Below, in pieces: positions 1 to 9,110 of a stretch of DNA of 46,293 nucleotides; the first letter of the stretch is position 1; every line of letters begins with the position of its first letter. The notes below the pieces were generated by a model. That model saw only the letters and a list, made by a program, of their open reading frames with translations. It ran no database searches and was not told the origin of the DNA. A program made the translations under genes and the position numbers. Origin of the DNA: CAZRQL01 sp964602415 (GTDB taxonomy: Bacteria; Bacteroidota; Bacteroidia; Cytophagales; Flammeovirgaceae); NCBI GenBank assembly GCA_964602415.1, contig CAZRQL010000025.1:1-46293 (forward strand), read 5' to 3'.

Positions 1-34
1 AAATTATTAATGTTCAAATGGAATAACGATTTAT

Positions 35-778
35 CTATACTTTTTTAGCAATACCCTTGTAAACAAATAAACTGTCATTAAACCAGAAAGACACTACAAG
101 GAAATCTTTTACCACGCTTACGTTTAAAGTCCCTAAATCAAAAAAGTCTTTGCCCTTATGATAGCTCTCGGGGTGCTTAACAAATCCCTGTTTATCCAAC
201 TGTCGGGTTCTCAAATCATATACCCAAAGAGCACTCGGGTCATACCGCTTTTCCAGCGGCTCGGCTCGTGGTTCATAACGAATCAAAAGAGTTGAATCAT
301 AAAGTTTGTTCATATGAACAGGTGAAATCAGGTGACCATCTTCATAGCCACTCAACTGAACCTTTACACTAAAAACAGGGTTGCCTTCAAAATCACAATA
401 AACAAGGCTGTTTCCTTTAGGCGATACTGCATCAAAAGAACCTATACCTATCCACTGTTGATCGTGTATATATCCTACGTATAACAAATTATTTTCACCT
501 CGGTCGGTAGAAAAGATTTTGGCAGCTTTATCTAATTTAGTTTTTCGTACCGTGTTTTTTGACAAATTGTATATTGTCAGTATGGTATCGGATCTCCTAA
601 AATGATAAAATTCGGCATCGTTTTTATCATTTAGCCCTACATGGTATTGGTTGTGTCCAACATTTGCATTAAAAACAGGTTTTTCAAGAAAAAAATTAGC
701 CTTATCCACCAATGTGATTCTTTTTTCTTGGCTGTTGCAGGATAAAAGTATCGTAAAAAAAATTATTGTGTATCTCAT
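35..778 (-). CDS. Hypothetical lipoprotein, possible beta-propeller type
   Basis: The 247-residue product starts with a short hydrophobic stretch ending in the lipobox LLSC (Cys at residue 14), so it is probably a lipoprotein exported by Sec and anchored in the envelope. The body is rich in beta-strand-like, aromatic-containing segments with a closing strand (residues around 225-243, NVSVVKDFLVVSFWFNDSLF). This recalls the DUF4221/BF3164-like six-bladed propeller lipoproteins of Bacteroidetes, but it is shorter than those (usually about 350 residues) and the match is from memory only. The start is fixed by the signal peptide. It follows another lipoprotein gene on the same strand, separated by a strong terminator hairpin lying just before its start codon. 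Function unknown. Confidence 0.6.
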   Translation of the reverse strand: MRYTIIFFTILLSCNSQEKRITLVDKANFFLEKPVFNANVGHNQYHVGLNDKNDAEFYHFRRSDTILTIYNLSKNTVRKTKLDKAAKIFSTDRGENNLLYVGYIHDQQWIGIGSFDAVSPKGNSLVYCDFEGNPVFSVKVQLSGYEDGHLISPVHMNKLYDSTLLIRYEPRAEPLEKRYDPSALWVYDLRTRQLDKQGFVKHPESYHKGKDFFDLGTLNVSVVKDFLVVSFWFNDSLFVYKGIAKKV

Positions 779-783
779 ATTGA

Positions 784-819
784 TAAAAAAAGCCTGATAA
801 GGGTTTCCCCTTATCAGGC
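784..819 (-). terminator. Rho-independent terminator after the 831-1298 gene
   Basis: A perfect 12-bp stem (GCCTGATAAGGG at 792-803 pairing with 808-819) with a 4-nt loop is followed on the minus strand by a run of seven Ts (791-785). It lies 11 bases beyond the stop codon of the upstream lipoprotein gene and only 13 bases before the start codon of the next one, so the hairpin also covers the region where a ribosome would bind for that gene. Confidence 0.8.
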
Positions 820-830
820 AAAGATAGTGG

Positions 831-1298
831 TTACTCTGTAATAGTAGGCAAAATAACTACGGCTTGGGCTATATTATTGCTGGTGGCCAAAAAGCAAAAA
901 TATTTACCGGAGTAGTCATGCACGTAAATGGTCAGAGTCCCATTTGAAACGGCTTGCAACTCGGTCGTTCCAGCAAAAATAGGGTACACATCAAGCAGAT
1001 TGGCTGCGGCCTGCGTGCCGGTAGTGCCGTGTAGCAGAGAGACTAAGTCACCTTCGTTATCTGGATTTACTTCTGCATCCTCAGGAAGACAGTTACCTAC
1101 AGGAGGCTCACAATCTGATTTTTCTATGCTAAAGGTTCTCCAAGGTTTCTCGGTATAAGAAAAAATGCTTGAAGCCGATGCATTCTCGTACACTTCGGGC
1201 TGTGCAGGGGCCGGCTTCACCACTTGAGAAGAGTCTTGGCAGGAAGACAACATGACAACCATCCCAACAATAAAATAAATTAAGTTTTTGATTTTCAT
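831..1298 (-). CDS. Hypothetical small lipoprotein
   Basis: The 155-residue product has a Lys-rich start, a hydrophobic core and a lipobox LSSC with Cys at residue 20, followed by a Ser/Pro/Ala-rich linker. This is a typical Bacteroidetes lipoprotein. Residues 40-110 contain several acidic stretches and two cysteines (CEPPVGNC), which could form a disulphide in the periplasm. The C-terminal part looks beta-rich. I do not recognise a family. A strong terminator follows the stop codon. The gene is preceded by about 590 bases without an intact gene. Confidence 0.55.
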   Translation of the reverse strand: MKIKNLIYFIVGMVVMLSSCQDSSQVVKPAPAQPEVYENASASSIFSYTEKPWRTFSIEKSDCEPPVGNCLPEDAEVNPDNEGDLVSLLHGTTGTQAAANLLDVYPIFAGTTELQAVSNGTLTIYVHDYSGKYFCFLATSNNIAQAVVILPTITE

Positions 1299-1485
1299 TG
1301 ATTTTTTTTAAAATTAATGCTACTCGTAAGGCTTTTCACATACGCCCCCTTAGAATCAGAAGGGAAACTGACTTTCATGGCCATTAAAAGTAGAGCAAAA
1401 ATCAAAAATCAAAAATACAATATGAATTTTTTGTGAATTTTTTGTTACACAAATGTTAATAATAGTTAAATACTTAATAATCAGA

Positions 1486-1769
1486 TTAATATAACCTAAA
1501 AGTATCAGAAGCGGGCAGTTCGGGGTTGCTGACCATCAAGTCAATAATCTGGCCGACCTTGAGTTGGGCATCTTTGCGTGGGTAGGGTTTTTGATGGACG
1601 ACCGTATTTTTGGGGCTGAGAGGAATAGATATACTTTGTTTCACCCACCAGCAGCCCTACCCCGATGATATAAAAGTTGCATGCCTATCAGATTGGGGAC
1701 GTTCTTCATGCCTTTGTCAAGCCCGTTGAAGGTGCGGTTGCCGATTTTGAGTCTCCTAAGGAAGAATAT
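1486..1769 (-). pseudogene. Decayed coding remnant, unidentified
   Basis: The 586-base stretch from 1299 to 1884 has no intact gene. Its 1299-1480 part is AT-rich with nothing I can identify. From 1769 down to 1486 the minus strand reads as protein-like sequence in three successive frames: a part containing RTFNGLDKGMKNVPNLIG, then a part with IGVGLLVGETKYIYS, then a part with PYPRKDAQLKVGQIIDLM ending ASDTFRLY and a TAA. Two frameshifts and an in-frame stop break it up, and nothing precedes it. This looks like the 3' end of a lost gene. I could not name the family, and the reading is tentative. Confidence 0.3.
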
Positions 1770-1884
1770 CTAATTAAACATTTTATTATCAAATACTTTA
1801 AGAGACAAAAAACAAACTATTTGCCTCTTTTAGGTCTGTTTTGTTGTCATAATGACTATTATTGCACGAAATTTTAGTTCCTTA

Positions 1885-2985
1885 ATGAAACTGTTTTCCA
1901 AAAAAGAAAAACCTAAGAAAGGCTCTTTCAGAGATTGGGTTGATTCGATTGTTTTTGCCGTTGTGGCCGCCACGATTATTCGCTGGTTACTCTTAGAGGC
2001 TTTTACCATCCCGACTTCGTCTATGGAAAAATCCCTTCTGGTAGGTGACTACTTGTTTGTCAGCAAGATACACTACGGCCCCCGCAGCCCCAAAACCATC
2101 CTGACTTTGCCGCTTACGCACCAAAAAATATGGGGAACTGAGATACCTTCTTACCTCGATTGGATTCAACTACCTACTTTTCGTTTGCCCGGATTTGTAA
2201 GCATCAAAAACAACGATGTGGTGGTCTTCAATTACCCTATGGATACGCTCTACCCCATAGACCAAAAAACCAACTACATCAAACGCTGTGTGGCTATTGC
2301 CGGCGATACCCTCCAAATCATTGACCAACAAGTTCATATAAACGGAAAACCCTTGCCCAACGCACCCAAAGCCCAAGCAGGGTACATAGTCAAAGCCAAA
2401 TCCACCCTCAACACCGACAGGGTACTGCTCAGCCGCGACATCACCGACTTTTTTCTTATTGCTCCCAATACCTACAACGTAAGCACCTCCCCGGTGATGG
2501 CCGAGGAACTCAAAAAACTGGACTACATAGAATACGTAACCCGCATTACCGATTCGATTTCATCGGCTACCATGCTCAGTTCCAAACTTTATCCCGGCAA
2601 CAAAAGAATCAAGTGGACAATAGATGACTTTGGCCCTCTTTACGTGCCCAAAAAAGGCGATAAAATAACCATCAACGACAGCACATTGGCTATTTACGGG
2701 CCGGTAATCAGGCTTTACGAATTTCACAAAAATGTATCCGTGCACAATGGAAAACTCTATATAAACGGAAATTCTGTAAATGAGTACACCTTTGAGCAAA
2801 ATTATTATTTTATGATGGGCGACAACAGAAACAGCTCTCTGGATTCGCGGTATTGGGGTTTTGTGCCAGAAAACCATGTTTTAGGCAAAGCATGGATGAT
2901 TTGGTGGTCGGTACAGGCCGGAAACTCTTGGATAGATCTGCCTACACGCATCAGATTGAGCCGTATGTTCAATTTTATTTATTAA
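1885..2985 (+). CDS. lepB: Signal peptidase I
   Basis: Cleaves signal peptides from exported proteins at the outer face of the inner membrane. With the start at 1885 the product has 366 residues. A basic N-terminus is followed by one membrane anchor (about residues 18-40), then box B (TIPTSSM, catalytic Ser46 before Met), the box D region with catalytic Lys133 in NYIKRCVAIAGD, and box E (GDNRNSSLDSRYWGFV) near residues 312-327. The longer frame from 1852 adds 11 residues (MTIIARNFSSL) unlike the family N-terminus. The roughly 170-residue insertion between boxes D and E is common in Bacteroidetes enzymes. The gene converges on a pseudouridine synthase gene, with only 10 bases between them and a shared terminator. 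Confidence 0.93.
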   Translation: MKLFSKKEKPKKGSFRDWVDSIVFAVVAATIIRWLLLEAFTIPTSSMEKSLLVGDYLFVSKIHYGPRSPKTILTLPLTHQKIWGTEIPSYLDWIQLPTFRLPGFVSIKNNDVVVFNYPMDTLYPIDQKTNYIKRCVAIAGDTLQIIDQQVHINGKPLPNAPKAQAGYIVKAKSTLNTDRVLLSRDITDFFLIAPNTYNVSTSPVMAEELKKLDYIEYVTRITDSISSATMLSSKLYPGNKRIKWTIDDFGPLYVPKKGDKITINDSTLAIYGPVIRLYEFHKNVSVHNGKLYINGNSVNEYTFEQNYYFMMGDNRNSSLDSRYWGFVPENHVLGKAWMIWWSVQAGNSWIDLPTRIRLSRMFNFIY

Positions 2986-2995
2986 CTATTTGAAA

Positions 2996-3577
2996 TCAAA
3001 GCCGTAAGGCTTTTTTGATAAAAGTTTCGCTGTACTCGCGCAATTCGCCGCTCTTGAAGCCCTCAATGGTCAAATCTTCAATGCTAAACCTCACCAGACG
3101 CAAAGTAGGGAATCCAACCGCAGCGGTCATTTTTCTGACTTGGTGGTTTTTGCCTTCTGTCAAACTGATTGACAACCAGCTATCCGGCACGGTTTTACGG
3201 AAGCGAATGGGAGGAATCCTCTCAGGCAAAGCAGGGGTTTCGATAAGTTGGGCATGGGCAGGTTTGGTCAGATAGCTTTTCTTTTCAACCGTAATATTGA
3301 CACCCAAACTCAACTGCTGCAAGGCGGATTCGGTAATCGAACCTTCCACCTGAACACAATAAGTCCGCCAATGCTCTCGTTTGGGATTCAACAGGTTATG
3401 ATTGATTGTGTGGTCATTGGTGAGCAAAAGAAGCCCTTCGCTTTGGGCATCGAGCCTGCCCACAGGGTACACGTCTTTGGGTAAGCGACACACATCGGAG
3501 AGCGTATTGCCTTCGCCACTAAATTGACTTTGAACCCCATAAGGCTTGTAGAGAACAAAATAGCAGAGTTTGGACAT
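2996..3577 (-). CDS. RluE/RsuA-family rRNA pseudouridine synthase
   Basis: Converts a specific uridine in ribosomal RNA to pseudouridine. The 193-residue product starts MSKLCYFVLYKPYGV, the usual first strand of the RsuA/RluB/E/F family, and has the catalytic motif GRLDAQSEGLLLLTND with Asp43. It lacks the N-terminal S4 domain, as RluE does, and its length suits RluE (23S rRNA U2457 in E. coli); site specificity is inferred. The late LTEGKNHQVRKMTAAVG motif is also typical. The longer frame to 3610 would add 11 hydrophobic residues and was not used. Confidence 0.85.
   Translation of the reverse strand: MSKLCYFVLYKPYGVQSQFSGEGNTLSDVCRLPKDVYPVGRLDAQSEGLLLLTNDHTINHNLLNPKREHWRTYCVQVEGSITESALQQLSLGVNITVEKKSYLTKPAHAQLIETPALPERIPPIRFRKTVPDSWLSISLTEGKNHQVRKMTAAVGFPTLRLVRFSIEDLTIEGFKSGELREYSETFIKKALRL
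2998..3016 (+). terminator. Short terminator after lepB
   Basis: AAAGCC (2998-3003), loop GTAA, GGCTTT (3008-3013), then further Ts. It sits 12 bases after the lepB stop and inside the last codons of the converging pseudouridine synthase gene, so it can only be a plus-strand terminator with a short stem. Confidence 0.5.
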
Positions 3578-3927
3578 AACCAGTAAAGTTTGCGCAAAAC
3601 AAATGCACAAAAGGCAATTTATCTGAAGCTAAACTGAGTTTTTCAGAAATTCCCCAAATGAGTTGAACTAATTAACCAAAAAAGCATCTGTGTACTAAAA
3701 TTTTTGTCTGTATGAACTTATTGTGAATAATACAATTTGTCCACCCTTGTGTCTATAAACTGATTGTCAATTGATTGTAGAATGGGTGGTTTTTGTACTT
3801 CAATAATCAATCGAGGTTTTTTTTGAAAAATTCAGGGTATGGTATCTAAATCTTTTCTTTAAGATAGCCTACTAAAACATTTATTTTCAGCCATAAAAAA
3901 AGAGTACCCATCTTTGTCTCCATCCAA

Positions 3928-3962
3928 TTTTTGACAGAGGGCGATTTGGGCTTGCACCTTTG
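3928..3962 (+). promoter_or_regulatory. Putative promoter of the TonB receptor locus
   Basis: The region 3578-3980 has no gene. A TTTTTG (3928-3933) is followed after 21 bases by CACCTTTG (3955-3962), one base away from the Bacteroidetes -7 consensus TAnnTTTG. Transcription would start near 3969, just before the ATG at 3981. The rest of the gap is AT-rich with direct copies of TGATTGT around 3760-3780, of unknown meaning. Confidence 0.4.
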
Positions 3963-3980
3963 CGGCACAATCGCAAAAAC

Positions 3981-6743
3981 ATGAAACGATTAGTATTAGT
4001 GCAATTGTTTGTGGTGTTTCAATTGGCTGCTTTGGCGCAAGGCAGACTCAAAGGCACAGTAACAGACCAACAGACAGGTGAGCCACTGGTAGGGGTAAGC
4101 ATCAAACTTACCGGCGAAAAAGATCAAACCATTTTAGGGGCTACCACAGGATTGGACGGCAGCTTTGCTGTGAAAAATCTCTTGCCGGGCACGTACAGTC
4201 TTAGTGCAACTTTCATAACTTACAAACCACACAATCAAAATATTACCATCGCCAATGAAATCAGCGAGACCACCGTAAAAATCTCGCTGGCCGAGATGAG
4301 CCAAACCCTCAACGAAGTGGTCATATCCGAAGCCAATAAAACCGAAGAAGAAGGTGGAGCGCGGATTTTTGAGCAGCGTGCCGACCAATTGGTCAATGTG
4401 GTTTCAGCCCGTGCCATTCAGATTTCACCCGATTTGACAGTGGCCAACGTAGTGCAAAGAGTATCAGGTATTTCTATTGAGCGCAATTCTAATGGCGACG
4501 GCCAGTACGCCATCGTCAGGGGTATGGACAAACGATACAATTATACCTTGGTCAATGGGGTCAAAATTCCCAGCCCCGACAACAAATACCGCTATGTGCC
4601 GCTGGATATTTTCCCCTCCGATCTTTTGCAAAGGCTGGAAGTCTATAAGTCTCTCACCCCCAGCATGGAAGGAGATGCCATTGGGGGAGCCATCAATATG
4701 GTGATGCGGGATGCCCCTGATGAATTCACTTTCAGCATCAATATGGCAACGGGCATGAACCAACTGTTTATCAATAAGCCCTTTGTCTCTTTTGATAAAG
4801 GGGCCATTGAAAAAAAATCACCTTACGAGCGCAATCCCACCGGCTACAACGCCGTGAGCACGGACTTCGCGCCCGGACTCATCGAGTACCGCAGCCCGCT
4901 GCCGGCCAACTTCATAGGCGGGTTGGCCATAGGCAACCGTTTTGCCAAAAACAAACTCGGCGCAATAGTGGCACTGAGTGCCCAAAATACCTTTCGCGGG
5001 GCCAATAGCTTGTTTTTTAGAACCGAAAATGTGGACACCATGATTGTGCCCGTGTTGAATAAAATGATAGAGCGCAATTTCTCAGAGCAGCAGCAGCGGT
5101 ACGGTTTGCACGGCAAATTGGATTACAGTTTCAACAGCCGACACAAATTGAGGTTTTACAACGCTTATATGTGGTTTTCAAATACTCAGGTGCGCGAAAG
5201 TAAAGTGCTTGAGCTTTCGTTTGGTTATTTTCCTGACCAAGGCAGGGCAAATCTGGAGTACCAATGGCGTTCCAGACGAACCATTCAGCAAATTTTGACC
5301 TCGACTTTGCAAGGGGAACACAATTTTGGTAAGTTAAGTCTCAACTGGTCAGCCGTGTATGCCTTTGCCAAAAGCGAGCAACCCGAAAACACAAATCTGG
5401 AAATATACGGCGACCGTAGAAACAACAAAGACCGCATCACAACCCCCAAAGAAATGACCCGCCGTTGGGAGCACAACGACGACAATGACCTGACTTTTTA
5501 CGCAAATTTTACATACCGTGAGAATATCGGTGCAGGCCAACTTGAAATTATGTCAGGGGGAATGTTTAGGGATAAAAACAGAACCAACTTCTACAACAAC
5601 TACCGCTTTAGCCCTATCAATGCCCGCGATACGTTTGGCATACAGTTTACCCGTTTCAACCAAATCCGCTGGAATGTATCCAATCCACGAGGTAGTGTGG
5701 CCACGGCTTTGGCCTACGATGCGACAGAGCAAATCTCGGCGGGGTACACACAGTTCAAATACACACTGAAAAAACTGCAAATCATCACCGGAGCGAGGGT
5801 AGAAAACACCAACCAAGGCTACAAAATGCGCTTTCCTATCGGCGAAGACCGCCCCCAAGGCACTCAAAACTACACCGATTTGCTGCCGTCTGTGCACATG
5901 AAGTATTCCAACACCCCAAAACAAAACATCCGCGCGAGTTATTTCAGGGCTATCAACCGCCCCGGGTTCTTTGAGATTGTGCCTTATCGCATTGTCAATG
6001 AGGACTTTCAAGAGCGCGGCAATCCCGATTTGAAAAGAGCCGTTGCAGACAATTATGACTTGAGATATGAACTGTTTCCCAAAGCCGGAGAACAGTTTAT
6101 GATAGGCATATTTTACAAAAACATCAAAGACCCTATCGAATTTACCCTGCAAAGAGACCCTACCCGTGGGCAAGATATTTTTGAAGACCCCGGCAATTTT
6201 GGTACAGCTACCAATTTTGGACTTGAGCTGGATGTAATGAAATTTTTCAACTGGTTCGGAATCAAGGCCAACTATACTTATACCCTCTCAAGAATCACCA
6301 CCCCAAAGTCAAAAAGAATACGCAACGAAAACGGCGATTTACAAACCATCTCTGTAAGCCAAACCCGCCCACTATATGGCCAATCGGCACATATCGGCAA
6401 CTTGACCTTTATCGTCAAGGACGTAAAAAGAGGCCTCGATGCCCAAATCACCACCAACTACACGGGCGAAAGGATTGTAACGGTTTCACAATTTATTGAT
6501 GGCGACCTCTGGCAAGTGGGCTTTATTCAAACCGATTTGTCCGTGGAAAAGCAATTTAAAAAGTACTATACAGCATTTGTTAAAATAAACAACATACTCG
6601 ATACCCCACTTAAAATTTACGTCAAAGGGACAAACTCTGTAAATAACGACGTTCCCAAGCAAGATTTTGGGCAAAATACTCTGATAAGAACCGATTTCTA
6701 TGGTCAGGCCTATTTGATTGGAATTCGATTAAAACTCAACTAA
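3981..6743 (+). CDS. TonB-dependent outer-membrane receptor
   Basis: Imports a substrate across the outer membrane using TonB energy. The 920-residue product has a signal peptide (MKRLVLVQLFVVFQLAALAQ), a CarboxypepD_reg-like beta-sandwich (about 22-105), a plug (about 120-250, with SGISIERNSNGDGQYAIVRG and GDAIGGAINM), and a long aromatic-rich beta-barrel ending in an alternating C-terminal strand (YLIGIRLKLN). The start at 3981 is set by the signal peptide; the frame to 3960 adds RHNRKN. It has no SusD partner. A beta-helix lipoprotein and a secreted phosphatase follow on the same strand, so the substrate may be phosphate-containing (inference). The receptor belongs to the broad family whose members include siderophore and polymer receptors. 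Confidence 0.9.
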   Translation: MKRLVLVQLFVVFQLAALAQGRLKGTVTDQQTGEPLVGVSIKLTGEKDQTILGATTGLDGSFAVKNLLPGTYSLSATFITYKPHNQNITIANEISETTVKISLAEMSQTLNEVVISEANKTEEEGGARIFEQRADQLVNVVSARAIQISPDLTVANVVQRVSGISIERNSNGDGQYAIVRGMDKRYNYTLVNGVKIPSPDNKYRYVPLDIFPSDLLQRLEVYKSLTPSMEGDAIGGAINMVMRDAPDEFTFSINMATGMNQLFINKPFVSFDKGAIEKKSPYERNPTGYNAVSTDFAPGLIEYRSPLPANFIGGLAIGNRFAKNKLGAIVALSAQNTFRGANSLFFRTENVDTMIVPVLNKMIERNFSEQQQRYGLHGKLDYSFNSRHKLRFYNAYMWFSNTQVRESKVLELSFGYFPDQGRANLEYQWRSRRTIQQILTSTLQGEHNFGKLSLNWSAVYAFAKSEQPENTNLEIYGDRRNNKDRITTPKEMTRRWEHNDDNDLTFYANFTYRENIGAGQLEIMSGGMFRDKNRTNFYNNYRFSPINARDTFGIQFTRFNQIRWNVSNPRGSVATALAYDATEQISAGYTQFKYTLKKLQIITGARVENTNQGYKMRFPIGEDRPQGTQNYTDLLPSVHMKYSNTPKQNIRASYFRAINRPGFFEIVPYRIVNEDFQERGNPDLKRAVADNYDLRYELFPKAGEQFMIGIFYKNIKDPIEFTLQRDPTRGQDIFEDPGNFGTATNFGLELDVMKFFNWFGIKANYTYTLSRITTPKSKRIRNENGDLQTISVSQTRPLYGQSAHIGNLTFIVKDVKRGLDAQITTNYTGERIVTVSQFIDGDLWQVGFIQTDLSVEKQFKKYYTAFVKINNILDTPLKIYVKGTNSVNNDVPKQDFGQNTLIRTDFYGQAYLIGIRLKLN

Positions 6744-6805
6744 ACCGCATTTTTTGTGCTTTTTTTTTAAAATTCAATAATTATAAACTTTTAATTTTTT
6801 TTATT

Positions 6806-8077
6806 ATGCAAAGCAAATTTGCCTCTTTCGCAATTGTAGCATTGGCTACGTTAATTTTCGCTTGCTCAAAGAGCAGCGACGACAAAAAACCTGTGGACAA
6901 ATCCGAAACCATTGACAACGTCGGTGGCATCGTGTCAGGCACATGGAAAAAAGGTAACACTTACAAAGTTACCAACCACATCGAAATCGCAAAAGGTACT
7001 TCTTTGACCATCGAAGAAGGCGTAACGGTGCTCTTCAGCGACACAGTTGTACGTCCTGAGTTTATCGTAAAAGGCAATCTGTATGTGTATGGAACGGCCA
7101 ACAACATGGTCAAATTTACCGTGCCCGACGAGCTTAAATCCGGCAAAACTTGGGGCAAACTCTGGGGCGGTATCATAGCCGGCACTGAGTCAGAGGCTAT
7201 CGTATTGGAATACGCCGAATTGGCCTATGGCGGTGCGGTAACTACCGAAGAATCGCCCTCTGTGAAAGGCGGTCTTTTCAAAGCCAAAGCTGGTGAGGGC
7301 GTGCCTGCCATCTGGTTTGGTAACCCTAACGGCACTTTGATTGTGATGAACTCAAGAATCCACAATTTCCACGAAGACGGTCTCTACATTGACGGCGGTA
7401 AATTGATTGTAGCCAACAACTACTTTTACACCACAGGCGAATCGGGCGGCGATGCCATCAACATCAAATCTGGTACCTTGATTGATGCGGCCTTCAACGT
7501 GATATTCAGCCCCAACACCAACGCCGTGAAAACCTCTAACTCAGGCGACAAAACTCCACAAGCCTACGTAAAAGCCTACAACAACACACTCATCAACGCA
7601 GGCTGGAGAAGACCAACCATCAAAGGCGGTTCGCTTTGGGTTGAAAAGGGCGTAAGAGCCGAGTTTCACAACAACCTGCTGGTAAACAACCGCTTTGGAA
7701 TCAAACGCGATAGTAAAAGCGGCGAAGACGAGCGTTCGACTTTCTCGCACAACTTCTTCTATGGCTACAACCAAACTTGCGTTGACCAGTTCCAACCCGA
7801 CAAAGAAATCATAGACGGCTCAAACAACGTAAGGGGCACAAAAGCAGGAGAAAACGACCCTCAGTTTGAAAATTTCCCACTTTCTACCGATATGAGCTCT
7901 GCCGCTTTCAACACCTCTTGGAACTTCCAGCTCAAAGCAGGTTCTCCCGCTTTGAGTGGTGCCAGCACAAGCATCGCTCCTCATTTCAGAACCACCGGCT
8001 TGACCGTAAACGGTAAAACCTACAACTCACCAGCCCCTGCTGCCTATTTTGGCGCAATGGGACAAAAAGTACAATAA
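6806..8077 (+). CDS. Right-handed beta-helix lipoprotein
   Basis: The 423-residue product has a lipoprotein signal ending in LIFAC (Cys20) and then a series of short beta-repeats with Asn ladders and Gly turns (for example residues 85-340, with GTLIVMNSRIHNF and GGKLIVANNYFY), the pattern of a right-handed parallel beta-helix. The C-terminus (residues 380-423: LKAGSPALSGA, then PAAYFGAMG) matches the closing segment of many Bacteroidetes parallel-helix proteins. It is probably on the outer membrane, and lies 62 bases after the TonB receptor, so it may bind or present the same substrate. No catalytic residues can be assigned. A strong terminator follows. Confidence 0.75.
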   Translation: MQSKFASFAIVALATLIFACSKSSDDKKPVDKSETIDNVGGIVSGTWKKGNTYKVTNHIEIAKGTSLTIEEGVTVLFSDTVVRPEFIVKGNLYVYGTANNMVKFTVPDELKSGKTWGKLWGGIIAGTESEAIVLEYAELAYGGAVTTEESPSVKGGLFKAKAGEGVPAIWFGNPNGTLIVMNSRIHNFHEDGLYIDGGKLIVANNYFYTTGESGGDAINIKSGTLIDAAFNVIFSPNTNAVKTSNSGDKTPQAYVKAYNNTLINAGWRRPTIKGGSLWVEKGVRAEFHNNLLVNNRFGIKRDSKSGEDERSTFSHNFFYGYNQTCVDQFQPDKEIIDGSNNVRGTKAGENDPQFENFPLSTDMSSAAFNTSWNFQLKAGSPALSGASTSIAPHFRTTGLTVNGKTYNSPAPAAYFGAMGQKVQ

Positions 8078-8092
8078 ATTTAAAAAGCAAAC

Positions 8093-8128
8093 AAGCGGTA
8101 GCCCAAATTGGGTTATCGCTTTGTTTTT
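8093..8128 (+). terminator. Rho-independent terminator after the beta-helix lipoprotein
   Basis: A 14-base left arm (8093-8106) pairs with 8108-8121 with only two G-U pairs and a tight loop, and is followed by T5 (8124-8128). It lies 16 bases after the lipoprotein stop and 24 bases before the phosphatase start, so the phosphatase may be expressed at a lower level through read-through or from its own weak promoter. Confidence 0.75.
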
Positions 8129-8151
8129 CAAATAACTTTTAAAATTTTGAT

Positions 8152-9102
8152 ATGAAAAAAATTTATTTACTCCTCGTGCTATGGCCTTGGATGCTTTGGG
8201 CACAAAAACAGCCCAAACCCATCGAACTCAATTTGCCTACCAAAAACACATTCAATTTTTATGTGTTGGGGGATTGGGGGCGTTATGGGGGCTACGAACA
8301 AACCCGCGTAGCAACGCAAATGGACGTGTACAGCGAGCAATTTGACCCTAAATTTGTTATTTCAACCGGCGACAATTTTTACACCAATGGAGTAGCCAGC
8401 ACCCAAGACCCTCACTGGACGCTTTCTTTTGAAAATATTTACGCCAAAGGTGGTTTGACTTGCCAATGGTTTCCGGTTTTGGGCAACCACGACTACCAAG
8501 GCAATGCCCAAGCCCAGATTGAGTATTCCAACATCAGCCGCCGCTGGGTGATGCCCGCGCGTTACCACACTTTCGCCCAAAAGGTATCCGATGGGATCGA
8601 AGCAAGATTTGTCTTTATAGACACCAGCCCTTTTGTAGAAAAATACCACAAAGAAGCGCGAAAGTACGGTGATTTAACCAAGCAAGACACCGCCAGACAG
8701 TGGTTTTGGATAGACAGCGTCTTGGCAGCCAGCACCGAGCAATGGAAAATCGTGGTCGGACACCATCCTGTTTTTTCTTCCGCCCCCAAGCACGGCGACC
8801 AAATCGAACTCCAAAAACGTCTCAAGCCGATGCTTGAAAAATACGGAGTCCAGTTGTACCTCTGTGGACACGACCACGACTTACAGCACAACCAGCCCCA
8901 AGGCTCAAAAGTTGCCTACATCCTATCCGGCGCAGGCTCCGAAATCAGACCCTCTGCCCGCTACGAGCACACCAAGTTTGTCATCAGTGCCGGAGGCTTT
9001 GTGGCCATCTCGCTGCAAGGGCAAAGCGGTGAAGCCTTCTTCATAACAGCAGACGGAAAAATACCTTATCGCCTCAAGCTCAACGCCAACGGCGCAAAAT
9101 AG
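8152..9102 (+). CDS. Secreted purple acid-type metallophosphatase
   Basis: Hydrolyses phosphomonoesters outside the cytoplasm. The 316-residue product has a signal peptide cleaved after about residue 18 (MLWAQ) and the full set of calcineurin-like metal ligands in the order and spacing of the ACP5/TRAP type purple acid phosphatases: GDWG (Asp41), GDNFY (Asp74, Tyr77), GNHD (Asn112, His113), GHHP (about 200) and GHDHDLQH (about 239). Tyr77 is the residue whose charge transfer gives the family its colour. It follows the TonB receptor and beta-helix lipoprotein on the same strand, behind a terminator, and has a strong terminator of its own. Confidence 0.88.
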   Translation: MKKIYLLLVLWPWMLWAQKQPKPIELNLPTKNTFNFYVLGDWGRYGGYEQTRVATQMDVYSEQFDPKFVISTGDNFYTNGVASTQDPHWTLSFENIYAKGGLTCQWFPVLGNHDYQGNAQAQIEYSNISRRWVMPARYHTFAQKVSDGIEARFVFIDTSPFVEKYHKEARKYGDLTKQDTARQWFWIDSVLAASTEQWKIVVGHHPVFSSAPKHGDQIELQKRLKPMLEKYGVQLYLCGHDHDLQHNQPQGSKVAYILSGAGSEIRPSARYEHTKFVISAGGFVAISLQGQSGEAFFITADGKIPYRLKLNANGAK

Positions 9103-9110
9103 ACCCACAC

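Noticed and set aside
1677..1877. Open frame of 66 codons on the plus strand before lepB
   Set aside because: It lies over the decayed minus-strand remnant, has no signal, motif or start context and ends just before lepB. Composition is not coding-like.
5553..6173. 206-codon open frame antisense to the TonB receptor
   Set aside because: Fully inside the receptor gene, in the complementary frame where real codons leave few stops; no protein-like features.
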